Origin: Deltaproteobacteria bacterium | GTDB lineage: Bacteria; Desulfobacterota; Binatia; UTPRO1 | DNA: 54,440 bases | Direction: 5' to 3' | Assembly: GCA_029262315.1 (NCBI GenBank) | Contig: JAJCZP010000116.1 | Location: forward strand, 1-54,440 | Shown here: positions 35,588-44,124 of the stretch, piece by piece | How positions within the stretch are numbered: position 1 is the stretch's first letter | Layout of the letters: each line of letters begins with the position of its first letter | Notes under the pieces: model-generated | What the model saw: the letters and a program-made list of their open reading frames with translations, nothing else | Told to the model about the DNA's origin: nothing | Database searches by the model: none | Program-made: the position numbers and the translations under genes

Positions 35588-35618
35588 GGGTGTTCTCCTT
35601 CGCGTGGTTGTGTTGGGA

Positions 35619-36536
35619 TTAGACGGCGATCGGGTGGTCCGTGCCGGGTTGCGCACGGCGCAGGCGTTCGCGCCACGCGTCCCCAGTTAGCGGGGCTGGC
35701 TCGGTCGCCTCGACGAACTCGACCAGGGTTCGCACGAAGCGCGTGGGGGCCTCGACATGAGGATAGTGTCCGACCTTCTCGTGGATATCGAGGTGGCTTC
35801 CGACGATCTTCTCGTGTGTTTCGAACGCGTGGCGCACCGGGATGATGGGATCGCTCGCGCCCCAGACGATCAGCGCCGGGACGTCGGCCGTCAGGTAGAG
35901 GCGGTTCCGGGCGCTGACGGCCTGGCCCGTATGGTCGATGACGGCTCGGAGCGTTCGAAAGAAGGCGTGTCTGGTCTCGGCGTCGGCCAGGGACGCGTAG
36001 CTGCGCCAGGTCTCCTCGACCACCGGTGCTGCCCGCAGGCCGCAGCGGGCTAGCGCGGTCGCGACCCAGTTGCCCGCGTCCCGGAGTATCGGGGAGCAGA
36101 CCAGTGGGAAGAGTAGCTCCGCTCCGGGGAGGCTGAGCGCGCGCAGGAGCGGGTGAACCTCGTCTCCCAGGCCGCCGCTTCCGACCAACACAAGGCGCTC
36201 GCAGTGTTCCGGGAACTGATAGGCGAGCTGCATCGCGACGCCTCCGCCGAACGAGTGACCGGCGATCGTGGCACGCTCGTGACCGAGCAGCACGAGGAGA
36301 TCGCGAAGCACGTTGACGTGCGCGGCGAGGGCGTAGTCGCTCCGCGGTTTCCCCGAGGCGCCGTGTCCGAGGAGGTCGGGCGCGACGACCGTGAAACGCT
36401 CGGCGAGTGCGGGGATGACGTGTTGCCAGGTCTCCGAGCTGGCGGCCATGCCGTGCAGCAGTAACAGGACCGGGCCGCTGCCGGCCGTGTGAAACGCGAC
36501 AGCGTTGCCGTGGATCGAGACGGTGCGCTGTTCCAT
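35619..36536 (-). CDS. Alpha/beta hydrolase
   Basis: Protein of 305 residues with a textbook alpha/beta-hydrolase fold: LLLLHGMAASSETW, DLLGHGASGKP, nucleophile elbow GHSFGG, acidic residue in VWGASDPIIP, catalytic His in KVGHYPHVEAP. No signal peptide, so cytoplasmic; substrate unknown. It starts 3 bp after the stop of the ribbon-helix-helix gene and so belongs to the same operon. The lid region (~135-200) is long and rich in Leu and Pro. Confidence 0.92.
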   Translation of the reverse strand: MEQRTVSIHGNAVAFHTAGSGPVLLLLHGMAASSETWQHVIPALAERFTVVAPDLLGHGASGKPRSDYALAAHVNVLRDLLVLLGHERATIAGHSFGGGVAMQLAYQFPEHCERLVLVGSGGLGDEVHPLLRALSLPGAELLFPLVCSPILRDAGNWVATALARCGLRAAPVVEETWRSYASLADAETRHAFFRTLRAVIDHTGQAVSARNRLYLTADVPALIVWGASDPIIPVRHAFETHEKIVGSHLDIHEKVGHYPHVEAPTRFVRTLVEFVEATEPAPLTGDAWRERLRRAQPGTDHPIAV

Positions 36537-36539
36537 CGG

Positions 36540-37049
36540 TCACTCGTCCTTTCGCGGGGCCGTCTCCGCGGAGAGGCAGGATGGGCAGATGATCGTGCGC
36601 GGCCCGGGAGCTTCGAGGACGCCGATTGCCGCGGCCGTACCCTTGGCGAGGATCGCATTGCAACGATCGCACACCGCGTTCACGTTCAGGACTGCTTCCT
36701 GCCAGCCAAGGACGATCGCGTCCTGGCCGGTCTTATCGTCGTGTTCCGTCGATGCCCGGCGTCCGCGTGGCGGTGGGGTTTCATCCCCCGCGATCGACAG
36801 CGCGATGTTGGTGCTGTCGGTCACGATGTCTTCCACGAGATCGAACGTGTGGAGTAGAACATTGCGGACAACCGTCGAAACCGACATGCCGAGGCCCCGC
36901 GCCCGACGCTTGATCTCGCGGTCTAGGGATCCCGGAATCCGGGCGTGGAGCACCTTCTCGTTTTTCTCGCCCAGGGCGTCCGTGGCGCCAGTGTCGCTGC
37001 TATTGTCCCCTGGGGCGTTGGATTTGCGATCGTCGTCGTGGATTCCCAT
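36540..37049 (-). CDS. Ribbon-helix-helix regulator with C-terminal zinc-ribbon-like motif
   Basis: Protein of 169 residues. Residues ~32-70 (VLHARIPGSLDREIKRRARGLGMSVSTVVRNVLLHTF) match the Arc/CopG-like ribbon-helix-helix fold. The C-terminal part has two CxxC knuckles (CDRC and CPSC, 28 residues apart) likely binding zinc. The middle is disordered and charged. First gene of a three-gene minus-strand operon. The divergent intergenic region carries two GTGATACA sites 21 bp apart, a good target for an RHH protein, so autoregulation is likely. Confidence 0.85.
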   Translation of the reverse strand: MGIHDDDRKSNAPGDNSSDTGATDALGEKNEKVLHARIPGSLDREIKRRARGLGMSVSTVVRNVLLHTFDLVEDIVTDSTNIALSIAGDETPPPRGRRASTEHDDKTGQDAIVLGWQEAVLNVNAVCDRCNAILAKGTAAAIGVLEAPGPRTIICPSCLSAETAPRKDE

Positions 37050-37074
37050 AGCGTTGAGTCACGAAGTACTCGAA

Positions 37075-37107
37075 TGTGATACAAATGTCAAGTATCGTGA
37101 TACATAC
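37075..37107. promoter_or_regulatory. Helically phased direct repeats, candidate operator of the RHH regulator
   Basis: GTGATACA occurs at 37076-37083 and again at 37097-37104, 21 bp (two helical turns) apart on the same face of DNA. The second copy is half of the palindrome GTATCGTGATAC (37092-37103). The surroundings are AT-rich compared with the window, in the 97-bp region between divergent genes. Confidence 0.5.
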
Positions 37108-37146
37108 CTGTTTATCCTCCCGACGGGCATGTTAGAAGGATCGACG

Positions 37147-38028
37147 ATGTCCTGGCAGCCGCTCGCTCGACTGACGCTGAGGCCTGTAGCCGGTTTATGG
37201 CTGGTGCTCTCCCTGCTGCCGGGTTGCGCCGGCCGGGCGGTGAACTCTGTAGCGGCGGACTCGCTGACCCGTACGAGCCACCAGTTGGAGGCTGCCAGAG
37301 ACGGTGCGAGCTGTCGCAAGGCGCTTCGGCCGGGGGAGCACGTTGCGGTGGCCGAGCTCGATTCGCGCCGTATCGAGTTGCTCAGTTGGAATATTCAGAA
37401 GGCCCGGCATCCGCGCGCAATCGTCGATCTCGGCCGCTTCGCCGTCGGCTAGGATCTGGTTCTGATTCAGGAGGCGCCACTCCCTTCGTCCCTGACCGAG
37501 GCGACCGCCAGCACGGGGTACTGGTCGTTCGCGCCGGGGTATCGGACCGCCCATGCGACGACCGGTGTCCTGACACTGAGTGGTACCGAGCCGCTGGCGC
37601 ACTGTACGTTGACCAGTCGCGAGCCGTGGCTGCGGACACCGAAGGCGACGGACGTCGTCCAGTTCGGTTTGACCGACACGCAGGAGACGCTGATCGTCGT
37701 CAACATGCACGCCATCAACTTCAGTATCGGCGTGACGGCGTTCAGCGCCCAACTCGACCAGGTGCGGCAGGTGCTGAGGGATCATACCGGGCCCGTGATC
37801 CTGTCGGGCGATTTCAATACGTGGCGCACGCGTCGGATGAACATTCTGGCGACGGTGGCCGAAGAGATCGGGCTGACGCCACTCACGTTCGACATCGATC
37901 ATCGCACGACCACGTTCTCGAACGCCCTCGATCATGTGTACACGCGTGGCTTGAAGGCGCATGCGGCGACGACCGTGGCAGTCGACTCGTCCGACCACAA
38001 TCCGCTCTCCGTCGAGTTGAGCCTGTGA
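37147..38028 (+). pseudogene. Endonuclease/exonuclease/phosphatase-family lipoprotein gene interrupted by in-frame TAG
   Basis: The reading frame from ATG 37147 (AGAAGGA 6 nt upstream) encodes a lipoprotein signal (LWLVLSLLPGC) and the start of an EEP-family domain (IELLSWNIQKA). It stops at TAG 37450-37452 and then continues in the same frame without further stops to 38028. The continuation begins DLVLIQEAP, exactly the next conserved block of the family, and holds NMHAINF, LSGDFNTW (metal-binding Asp/Asn) and the final SDHNPLSVEL with catalytic Asp-His. So one base change separates it from an intact gene of ~293 residues. Either recent nonsense mutation, assembly error, or read-through. The next gene overlaps its stop by GTGA. 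Confidence 0.75.
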
Positions 38029-38411
38029 GCTTTCTCAGCGCGGCGACATCCGGCGCGCGTGGAATAGTTCTGGCGGCGGTCGTGCTCGTGGCGCTCCCGT
38101 CCGCTACGACTGCCGGAAGCGCACGGGAAGAGATCGACTACCTCCTCGATACCGTCGGCGAGAGTGGCTGCCTGTTCATTCGCAACGGTACCGAACACTC
38201 GGCGAGGGAGGCCGAGGCGCATCTGCGGATGAAGTATCGCAAGGGAGAGTCGTACGCGAAGACGGCTGATCAATTCATCGAGCGTCTTGCCAGCCAGAGT
38301 TCGTGGACGCGTCAATCCTACGAGATCGCGTGCCCCGGCACGACGCCCGAGCCATCGGGGCCGTGGTTGTCGAGGCGTCTTGCGGACTATCGAAGGCGGC
38401 CCCAGCCGTAG
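38025..38411 (+). CDS. DUF5329 family secreted protein
   Basis: Protein of 128 residues. Signal peptide (GIVLAAVVLVALPSATTAG) followed by a domain matching DUF5329: EIDYLLDTVGESGCLFIRNGTEH, AEAHLRMKYRKG, and ADQFIERLASQSSWTRQSY, with the conserved cysteines. Function unknown; exported. The GTG at 38025 overlaps the stop of the EEP-family frame by four bases (GTGA), so translation was evidently coupled to it. The frame is open far upstream but only as an out-of-register shadow of that gene. Confidence 0.85.
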   Translation: MSFLSAATSGARGIVLAAVVLVALPSATTAGSAREEIDYLLDTVGESGCLFIRNGTEHSAREAEAHLRMKYRKGESYAKTADQFIERLASQSSWTRQSYEIACPGTTPEPSGPWLSRRLADYRRRPQP

Positions 38412-38447
38412 CGATCGCGTCGGCTCGGACGCAGCAGCGCCTCCTGT

Positions 38448-39647
38448 CTAGGCGACCAGCTTGCCAATCAAGAGTTCGGCTTGCGCCTGATTCATGTAAC
38501 GCGGCACGGGGTAGTTGGCCCATGCTTCCGCCAGGGCCCGTTCGGCGATCGACGGGATATCGCCGCGCTTCAACTCGGCCAGGGTCGGCGGAATGCCCAC
38601 GCCTTCTTTCAGCTCGCGTACTGCGTCAATGAAACGACGTGCCTTCTCGCCGTTGGTTGTCCCGGTGAAGCCGGCGACATCGGCGAGCTGGGCGAGTCGG
38701 TCGCGTGCGGGCTCGACGGAGAACTCCAGGACGTGCGGCAGCACCAGCGCGTTGGCCCATCCGTGCGGGGTGCCGTAGGTCGCGCCCAGGTTGTGTGCGA
38801 TGGCGTGCACGTAGCCGAGGCTGGTGCGGGAGAATGCCATGCCCGCGTAGAAGCTCGCGAGCGCCATCGCGCTTCGAGCCGATAGGTCGTTGCCGTCCTT
38901 GTGGGCTTTCGGCAGGTTCTCGAAAATGAGTCGCACGGCCATGGTGGCGTAGCGTTCCGTTTGCGCGGTCGAGGTCGAGGCCAGATAGGACTCGACCGCA
39001 TGGGTGAGCGCGTCCATTCCGGTGGCCGCGGTGATGTGCGGTGGCAGCCCCGTCATCAACGACGCGTCGAGCGCAGCCATCGCGGGTACGAGCTTCGGAT
39101 CGACGAAAAAGTTCTTCGCGTGCGTGGTCGGGTCGGAGATGACCGCGGCGATCGTTACTTCGGACCCGGTGCCGGCCGTGGTGGGGATTGCGTACAGCGG
39201 CATCGGAGCCTTGCGAACGCGGAACCAGCCTTTGAGGCTCGCGAGAGGTTTGGAGTTGGTTGCCATGGCCGCGATGAGCTTGGCCGCGTCCATCGGCGAG
39301 CCGCCACCCACGGCGATCACTGCTTGCGCGCCGGCCTCGCGCAGCTTGGCCAGGCCCTCCTGGACGTGGGTGAAGGTCGGGTCGGGCTCGACCCCACTGT
39401 AGACCGTGCAGGCGACACCGGCCTCTTCGAGGTGGGCGGTAATGCGCCCGATCAATCCCAGCTCGACCAAGCCGTGGTCGGTGACGAGGAGACATTTCGA
39501 TACGCCCGACTGCGCGATCGCCGCGCACAGCTCTTTGGCCGACCCGGGCCCGACGAGGGTGACCGGGGAACGATCGGGCATGAGGGGCGAGAACACGCGC
39601 GTGAGCGCGATGACGATATCGTGAACGAGCTTCTTGAGCAGGGCCAT
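38448..39647 (-). CDS. Iron-containing (group III) alcohol dehydrogenase
   Basis: Protein of 399 residues. NAD(P)-binding GGGSPMDAAK at ~110, family segments PTTAGTGSEVT and GMDALTHAVESY, and the metal-ligand region with YVHAIAHNLGATYGTPHG holding the His ligands, as in Fe-dependent alcohol dehydrogenases such as FucO/AdhB types. It interconverts alcohols and aldehydes. It could work with the fatty-alcohol side of wax-ester metabolism, but the wax genes are 10 kb away, so this is speculation. Separately transcribed; no clear ribosome site. Confidence 0.93.
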   Translation of the reverse strand: MALLKKLVHDIVIALTRVFSPLMPDRSPVTLVGPGSAKELCAAIAQSGVSKCLLVTDHGLVELGLIGRITAHLEEAGVACTVYSGVEPDPTFTHVQEGLAKLREAGAQAVIAVGGGSPMDAAKLIAAMATNSKPLASLKGWFRVRKAPMPLYAIPTTAGTGSEVTIAAVISDPTTHAKNFFVDPKLVPAMAALDASLMTGLPPHITAATGMDALTHAVESYLASTSTAQTERYATMAVRLIFENLPKAHKDGNDLSARSAMALASFYAGMAFSRTSLGYVHAIAHNLGATYGTPHGWANALVLPHVLEFSVEPARDRLAQLADVAGFTGTTNGEKARRFIDAVRELKEGVGIPPTLAELKRGDIPSIAERALAEAWANYPVPRYMNQAQAELLIGKLVA

Positions 39648-39795
39648 GGGCGAGTTGTAGCGACTTCCCTCGTGCGAATTAAGGGCTGGGGCCCGTTCCC
39701 AGTCCGGTTACGCCTTCTGGCTACAACACACCGCCCCGAGGTCTCGTCGAGAAGGCCATCCAGGGCGGCAACGAAAAGTCAGGAGGAGCAGGAAC

Positions 39796-39969
39796 ATGAA
39801 GAATCGAACGAAAACGCAGTGTTTCCGAGTCTACGCGCTCGCCGTGACCGCGGTTCTCAGTCGGGGTTCCACTGGTCGAGCCACCACTCGCGAACCGGCA
39901 TGGAACTCGAGCGGACGGCGTCGGCGTAGCGCTCGAAGTCGTACGGTACCCGACGTAGGTCGACGGTGA
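39796..39969 (+). pseudogene. Possible remnant of a secreted-protein gene (leader only)
   Basis: A strong AGGAGGAGCAGGA ribosome site precedes ATG 39796, which opens a frame with a signal-peptide-like start (MKNRTKTQCFRVYALAVTAVL). The frame then runs into the antisense of the phosphoesterase 3' end and becomes Arg-rich before stopping at 39967. The start signals look real but the body of the protein is missing, suggesting truncation at about 39857. Could also be chance. Confidence 0.3.
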
Positions 39970-40570
39970 GTTTCCCGCCGCTGGAGCTGACGAGGCCATA
40001 CTCGGCCCAGGGGTAGATACGTGGTGGACCGCCGGTGAAGAGGGCGTCTTCGAACGGCATGCCGACGCTTCCGACGTTGACGATCGTGCAGTTCGTGTGG
40101 CGTCGGAGAAGTTGGACGTGCGTGTGCCCGCACACCATGACGGAGCAGGCGCGATCCTCCAGCATGTCCTGCACTGTCTTCACGGGAGTCTCGGCCAGTA
40201 TCAGTTCGTCGAACGTGCGCGGTGATCCGTGCACGCAGAGCATCGTCACCCCGGGCTCGAGGTCGACTGCGACAGGTCCGGGTAGGCTTCGCAGCCAGCC
40301 GAGATCGCTCTCGTCGAGTTGCGACTCGGTCCAGAGTTCGAGTTCCCGGAGTGCGGCGTGCTCCTCCCCGGCGGTGGGATCGTGGTTGCCCTGGATCGTC
40401 AGGCACTCCAGGTTGCGGATGCGGGCGACAACCTCGCGCGGCTCCGGGCCGAGCGCCGCGATGTCGCCAAGACAGATCACTTGATCGACACCCGATTCGG
40501 CAATGTCGGCCAGCGTCGCGTCGAGTGCCGCAACGTTCGCATGTAGATCCGAGATCAGTGCGATCTTCAC
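39857..40570 (-). CDS. Metallophosphoesterase (YfcE/MJ0936-like)
   Basis: Protein of 237 residues with all metallophosphoesterase motifs: SDLHANVAAL, CLGDIAALGP, GNHD, VHGSP and GHTHVQ. Short length and the DLHAN start match the YfcE/MJ0936 group, which hydrolyses phosphodiesters with two metal ions (Mn or Fe typically). No signal peptide, cytoplasmic. It follows the alpha/beta hydrolase gene by 61 bp in the same orientation. The biological substrate is unknown; cyclic nucleotides and phosphorylated signals are known for relatives. Confidence 0.93.
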   Translation of the reverse strand: MKIALISDLHANVAALDATLADIAESGVDQVICLGDIAALGPEPREVVARIRNLECLTIQGNHDPTAGEEHAALRELELWTESQLDESDLGWLRSLPGPVAVDLEPGVTMLCVHGSPRTFDELILAETPVKTVQDMLEDRACSVMVCGHTHVQLLRRHTNCTIVNVGSVGMPFEDALFTGGPPRIYPWAEYGLVSSSGGKLTVDLRRVPYDFERYADAVRSSSMPVREWWLDQWNPD

Positions 40571-40631
40571 CGCGGTCCCCTGCGTGCATGATATCGCGCG
40601 CTCCTGCGGGCGCCTACCATCTCATCACGCT

Positions 40632-41483
40632 TCACACCTTCTGCCCGCGCAGGAAATCCAGGACCGCCTCGGTGAAGATGTCGTTGCGGTCGCCGGCGAC
40701 CATATGCCCAGCATTCGTGATGTCGGCGAGTTTCGCGTGCGGGGCGAGGGCGAGGAAGGCTTGCGCGCCTTCCGCACTCAGGACGTCGCTCATCCGACCA
40801 CGGACCAGCAGCGTGGGTATCCGGAGGGCGCGCGCCGCGTCGTCGAGCAGAGTGCGCCGCGTGGGATCCTCGACGAGGTGTGGACCCCGGTGTTCGATGA
40901 AGCGCGGATCCCAGTGCCAGCGCCACCGGCCGTCGTCGCCGCGGCGCAGATTCTTTTCGAGGCCGCGCGTGTCGGGGGGACGCTCCCGGTGTGGCTGATA
41001 CGCCGCCACGGCTTCGGCCGCGTCGTCCAGGCTCGCGAACCCATCGGGGGCGCCTCTCATGAACTCGAAGATGCGCACGAGCCCGCCGCGTTCCATCTGG
41101 GTGGCGATATCCACCAGTACCAGACCCGTGGCGATGTCTTCTTCACTGCGATGGCAGGCGATCAGCGACGCGATGCCGCCGAGTGACGCGCCCACCAGCA
41201 CCGGAGCACGACCGATCTGTTGCACGATGTCTTGGACATCCCGCGCGTAGAAATCGAACGCGTAGTGGCCTTCCGGATGCCAATCGCTTTCGCCGTGGCC
41301 GCGCTGGTCGAGCGCGATCGCATAGTAACCCTCCGCCGCCAGACTGGCTGCTGTGCCCGACCAGGCGTGACGGGTCTGACCGCCGCCGTGCAGCAGCAAG
41401 GCCGGCGGGTCCGTTGGGTCTCCCCAGACGTCGCCGCGTAGCGTCAGGCCGTCAGAGGTGTGGAACTCGGTGGGCGCTGCCAT
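40632..41483 (-). CDS. Alpha/beta hydrolase
   Basis: Protein of 283 residues: ALLLHGGGQTRHAW (oxyanion), ALDQRGHGESDW, nucleophile elbow GASLGG (Ala before Ser), acidic residue in the LLVRGRMSDVLS region and catalytic His in NAGHMVAGD. The pattern is close to esterases and peroxidase-like hydrolases. ATG 41483 has GGAG 8 nt upstream; 25 codons of extra open frame upstream are ignored. Co-directional with the downstream phosphoesterase and the upstream TetR gene, 183 bp away. Confidence 0.92.
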   Translation of the reverse strand: MAAPTEFHTSDGLTLRGDVWGDPTDPPALLLHGGGQTRHAWSGTAASLAAEGYYAIALDQRGHGESDWHPEGHYAFDFYARDVQDIVQQIGRAPVLVGASLGGIASLIACHRSEEDIATGLVLVDIATQMERGGLVRIFEFMRGAPDGFASLDDAAEAVAAYQPHRERPPDTRGLEKNLRRGDDGRWRWHWDPRFIEHRGPHLVEDPTRRTLLDDAARALRIPTLLVRGRMSDVLSAEGAQAFLALAPHAKLADITNAGHMVAGDRNDIFTEAVLDFLRGQKV

Positions 41484-41666
41484 CGTCAGGTCTCCATGCG
41501 TGATTGGCGGGGGGGTGCAATATGGCAGACTTTTACGACGATTCTCGACGCAACGCACTCTCGGAGGCGCAGCTCTCTATCGCGGTGATCGTAGGGGCCG
41601 TGGTCGCGCATCGGATCGTACCCGGACCGTAGGTCGCGGGTCGTCAGCGCGCGATCGCGCTTGGGG

Positions 41667-42287
41667 TCATCTCGTCTGCAGTTCGGGCGTTGCCGGTGCG
41701 ATGACGCCGTAGAGGAGCGCTTCGATGACGGCTTCGACGCGGCGATTGCTGACGTCGGCGTTGGCGCCTGCCAGAATGAGGAGCGAGTAGGATACGAACA
41801 CCTCGGACACGACGTGCGCCATGTCTTCGAGATCGAGGTCGGAGCGGACGTCGCCGCGGCGCACGCCTCGTTCCAGGATCTGACGCACGAGGCGTGGCAG
41901 CAGACTTCGTCCTTGGTCGAGGACCTCGCCGACTTCGGCACGCACCAGGCGTGCGTCTCGGATGAGAAGTCCGCGGAGGACGCTCCGGTTTCGTGCGAAG
42001 TCCAGACAGGCGATCAGAACGAGACGCAAGGTGTGAGCGGTTCCCGGGGTCGTGCGTGCGGCCTCGGCGACGAGGACATCATTCCATTCGTCGAGGACCC
42101 GCTTCACGACTAGCGCGAACAGGTCTCGCTTGTCGCCGAAGTAGCGGTACACGAGGGGTCGGGATACGGCGGCCGCCGAAGCCACGTCCTCGAGCGTGGT
42201 TTTGCTGAAACCACGCTCCCCGAAAATTCCCTCCGCCGCCCGCAGGATGACATCCCGGGTCCCTGACGGTCCTTCCGCGCTCGCCAT
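41667..42287 (-). CDS. TetR family transcriptional regulator
   Basis: Protein of 206 residues. N-terminal helix-turn-helix of the TetR type: ILRAAEGIFGERGFSKTTLEDVASAAAVSRPLVYRYFGDKRDLFALVV. The C-terminal ligand-binding part is helical and diverged. It is divergent from the phytoene-desaturase-like gene; three TGTAAAC half-sites lie between them, so it probably represses that gene and itself. Ligand unknown, plausibly a hydrophobic acid or CoA thioester. Confidence 0.93.
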   Translation of the reverse strand: MASAEGPSGTRDVILRAAEGIFGERGFSKTTLEDVASAAAVSRPLVYRYFGDKRDLFALVVKRVLDEWNDVLVAEAARTTPGTAHTLRLVLIACLDFARNRSVLRGLLIRDARLVRAEVGEVLDQGRSLLPRLVRQILERGVRRGDVRSDLDLEDMAHVVSEVFVSYSLLILAGANADVSNRRVEAVIEALLYGVIAPATPELQTR

Positions 42288-42295
42288 CGCCGGGA

Positions 42296-42387
42296 GTTTA
42301 CAGTACCATTGTGAAATGTAAACACGGGTCCTATAAAGCCTTTACTCCCTGCGGAAGTGGGGCTACGAAGTGGTGGTAATTGTAAAC
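42296..42387. promoter_or_regulatory. TGTAAAC repeats, candidate TetR operators
   Basis: GTTTACA at 42296-42302 and TGTAAAC at 42317-42323 form an inverted repeat with 14 bp between; a further TGTAAAC lies at 42381-42387, 64 bp from the second. All fall in the 146-bp region between the TetR gene and the divergent flavoprotein gene. Confidence 0.55.
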
Positions 42388-42433
42388 CCTGGAAGCGACC
42401 ACATCCGGAGTCGCGAGCCCAAGAGGAGACCCA

Positions 42434-43828
42434 ATGGCCAATGAATCCTTCGACGTCGTCATCGTGGGCGGTGGAATGGGCGGACTGAATCTCGCCGCTC
42501 TCCTGACCAACGCGGGCAAGCGCGTCGTGGTTCTGGAAAAGGCTGGCCGTGATCAACTCGGTGGCCGCGCCAGCAGTGGCAAGATCGGCGGCGCGGCGAT
42601 CGACAATGGCATCAAAGGCCTGATCCTCGCGGGAAGCCAGGACGAGATCTTTCGGCGCATCGGGAAGAGCATGCCAGAGAACGTCTGCCGGTGGACCAAT
42701 TCGGGCGAGGTCCACATGCACGGCAAGTGGCGGAAGATCGACGAGATGGTGCGTGGTTCGATCGCCGAGTTCGCGAAGATCTATATGAGCACGGCGACGG
42801 AGTGGAGCTACGACGAAATCGAGCGACTCGATGACATCTCCGTCGAACAGTTCGTCACCGAGCGTACGCAGAATCCGGACGTCATCGACTTCTTCCGCTA
42901 CCTGGGTTGGCTCTTCGGTGGCACACTGTCGATACCGCATGACTACTCGGCGGGGATGCTCTTCTACAGCGTCAAGAAGCAGTTCGACACGCTTGGCGAG
43001 TTTCCGTCCAAGTCCTATTGGGTCAAGGGTGGGAGCGGTGCGATCGCGGGTCCACTCATCGAGGCCATCCAGGAGCGCGGGGGAGAGATTCGTTCCAACG
43101 CGAGCGTCTCCCGCATCGTGATCGAGAACGGTCGGGTGAAGGGCGTGGAGGTCGAGCAGGGGCAGCGACGGGTGCCGACCGAGTTGCTCGATACCCAGTT
43201 CATCGAGGCGCCTGTCGTCGTGAGCGCGGTGGCCATCTGGGATATCTTCAGCATTCTGTCCGAAGACGACCTCTCGCCGTGGTATGCCGACCGCCTTCGG
43301 CATCTCCATCGGAAAACTCTGAACGATCTGACGCTGACGTTCGGGCACGACGATCCGACGCTCTGGGACCACAGCGGTCCACGCTGGGTTCAGAAGGGTC
43401 CAGTGACCGGCCGTCCATGGTGCGCGAGTTCTTTGGAGTACTCGGATGACGCGAAGGAATACCAGGCGACTTTCTGGATTCAGACCGGCTGGTGGGAAAA
43501 GCCCGACATCTTCCAGATACGCGAGGCCAGTCACAAAGCGGCGTTGAATAAGATCTTCGATGACTGGGAAGGGGACATCCGCGAGCTGTTTCCCGGCATT
43601 GTAGAGAAGGCGCACTGGCGGCTGCGCTCGTTCGGTCCCGCAACGCTGATCGAAACGCCCGGCAACGTCGGCCGAACCCTGATCGACATCAAGGCCGAGG
43701 GAGTGGACGGCCTCTACCTGATCGGTGAACGGACCAGTGCCGCAAAGGTGATGGGCGTGTACGGTGCCGCACAAGTCGCCCTCGTGGCGAGCGACATGAT
43801 CATGGAGCGTCTGGAGAAGGGGGCGTAG
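42434..43828 (+). CDS. NAD(P)/FAD-dependent oxidoreductase, phytoene desaturase-like
   Basis: Protein of 464 residues. N-terminal FAD motif VVIVGGGMGGLNLAALLTNAGKRVVVLEK, a GGRASS flavin-contacting segment, WVKGGSGAIAGPLIEAIQERGG in the middle, and C-terminal GVDGLYLIGERTSAAKVMG. This is the layout of the carotenoid desaturase/isomerase-like branch of flavoproteins (CrtI, RetSat-like). The substrate is probably a hydrophobic polyene or ketone. GAGGAG precedes the ATG. Controlled presumably by the divergent TetR gene. Transcribed alone, with a ~300-bp gap after it. Confidence 0.9.
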   Translation: MANESFDVVIVGGGMGGLNLAALLTNAGKRVVVLEKAGRDQLGGRASSGKIGGAAIDNGIKGLILAGSQDEIFRRIGKSMPENVCRWTNSGEVHMHGKWRKIDEMVRGSIAEFAKIYMSTATEWSYDEIERLDDISVEQFVTERTQNPDVIDFFRYLGWLFGGTLSIPHDYSAGMLFYSVKKQFDTLGEFPSKSYWVKGGSGAIAGPLIEAIQERGGEIRSNASVSRIVIENGRVKGVEVEQGQRRVPTELLDTQFIEAPVVVSAVAIWDIFSILSEDDLSPWYADRLRHLHRKTLNDLTLTFGHDDPTLWDHSGPRWVQKGPVTGRPWCASSLEYSDDAKEYQATFWIQTGWWEKPDIFQIREASHKAALNKIFDDWEGDIRELFPGIVEKAHWRLRSFGPATLIETPGNVGRTLIDIKAEGVDGLYLIGERTSAAKVMGVYGAAQVALVASDMIMERLEKGA

Positions 43829-44124
43829 CGGAAAGGGTCGTTCGGTCTCCGGCGTGTACTCGTGGAGGCGGGATTCCCTGAGTCGTATGCCGGGCTGCGA
43901 GCTCGACGTCGTTCGAAATGGTGTTGGGTCGGCGGTCGCGTCGGATAGCGGCGGTATCGTCCGCGGTCACTTGCGTCGTTCTGGCGCGATTGCCTCGTTT
44001 TCGTTTGACTGACATTCCGGCGCTCGGGTACCGTGTTGCGGTCGATGAACCCACGACGACACCCGGATTCTTTCCCACCTATCGCCCAGGACACCCGTTC
44101 CCGACGTAGCGAAGGAGGATCTCC
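43829..44124 (+). promoter_or_regulatory. Upstream region of the giant secreted protein gene
   Basis: 296 bp without a supported gene. A weak sigma70-like promoter is possible: TTGACT at 44005-44010, 18 bp, TACCGT at 44029-44034. AAGGAGGAT just before ATG 44125 is a strong ribosome site. Nothing else was recognised. Confidence 0.35.

Noticed and set aside
36505..37452. Long frame reading from the RHH gene region into the EEP-family gene
   Set aside because: Only the part from ATG 37147 has a lipoprotein signal and domain; the upstream part is antisense of the RHH and hydrolase genes.
37450..37452. Pyrrolysine decoding of the TAG
   Set aside because: No pyl genes in the window, no TAG-linked structural signal, and EEP proteins do not use Pyl; nonsense mutation or error is more likely.
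43918..44109. Short open frame of 63 codons before the giant secreted protein
   Set aside because: No ribosome site, mixed composition, no conserved motif; probably chance in the promoter region.
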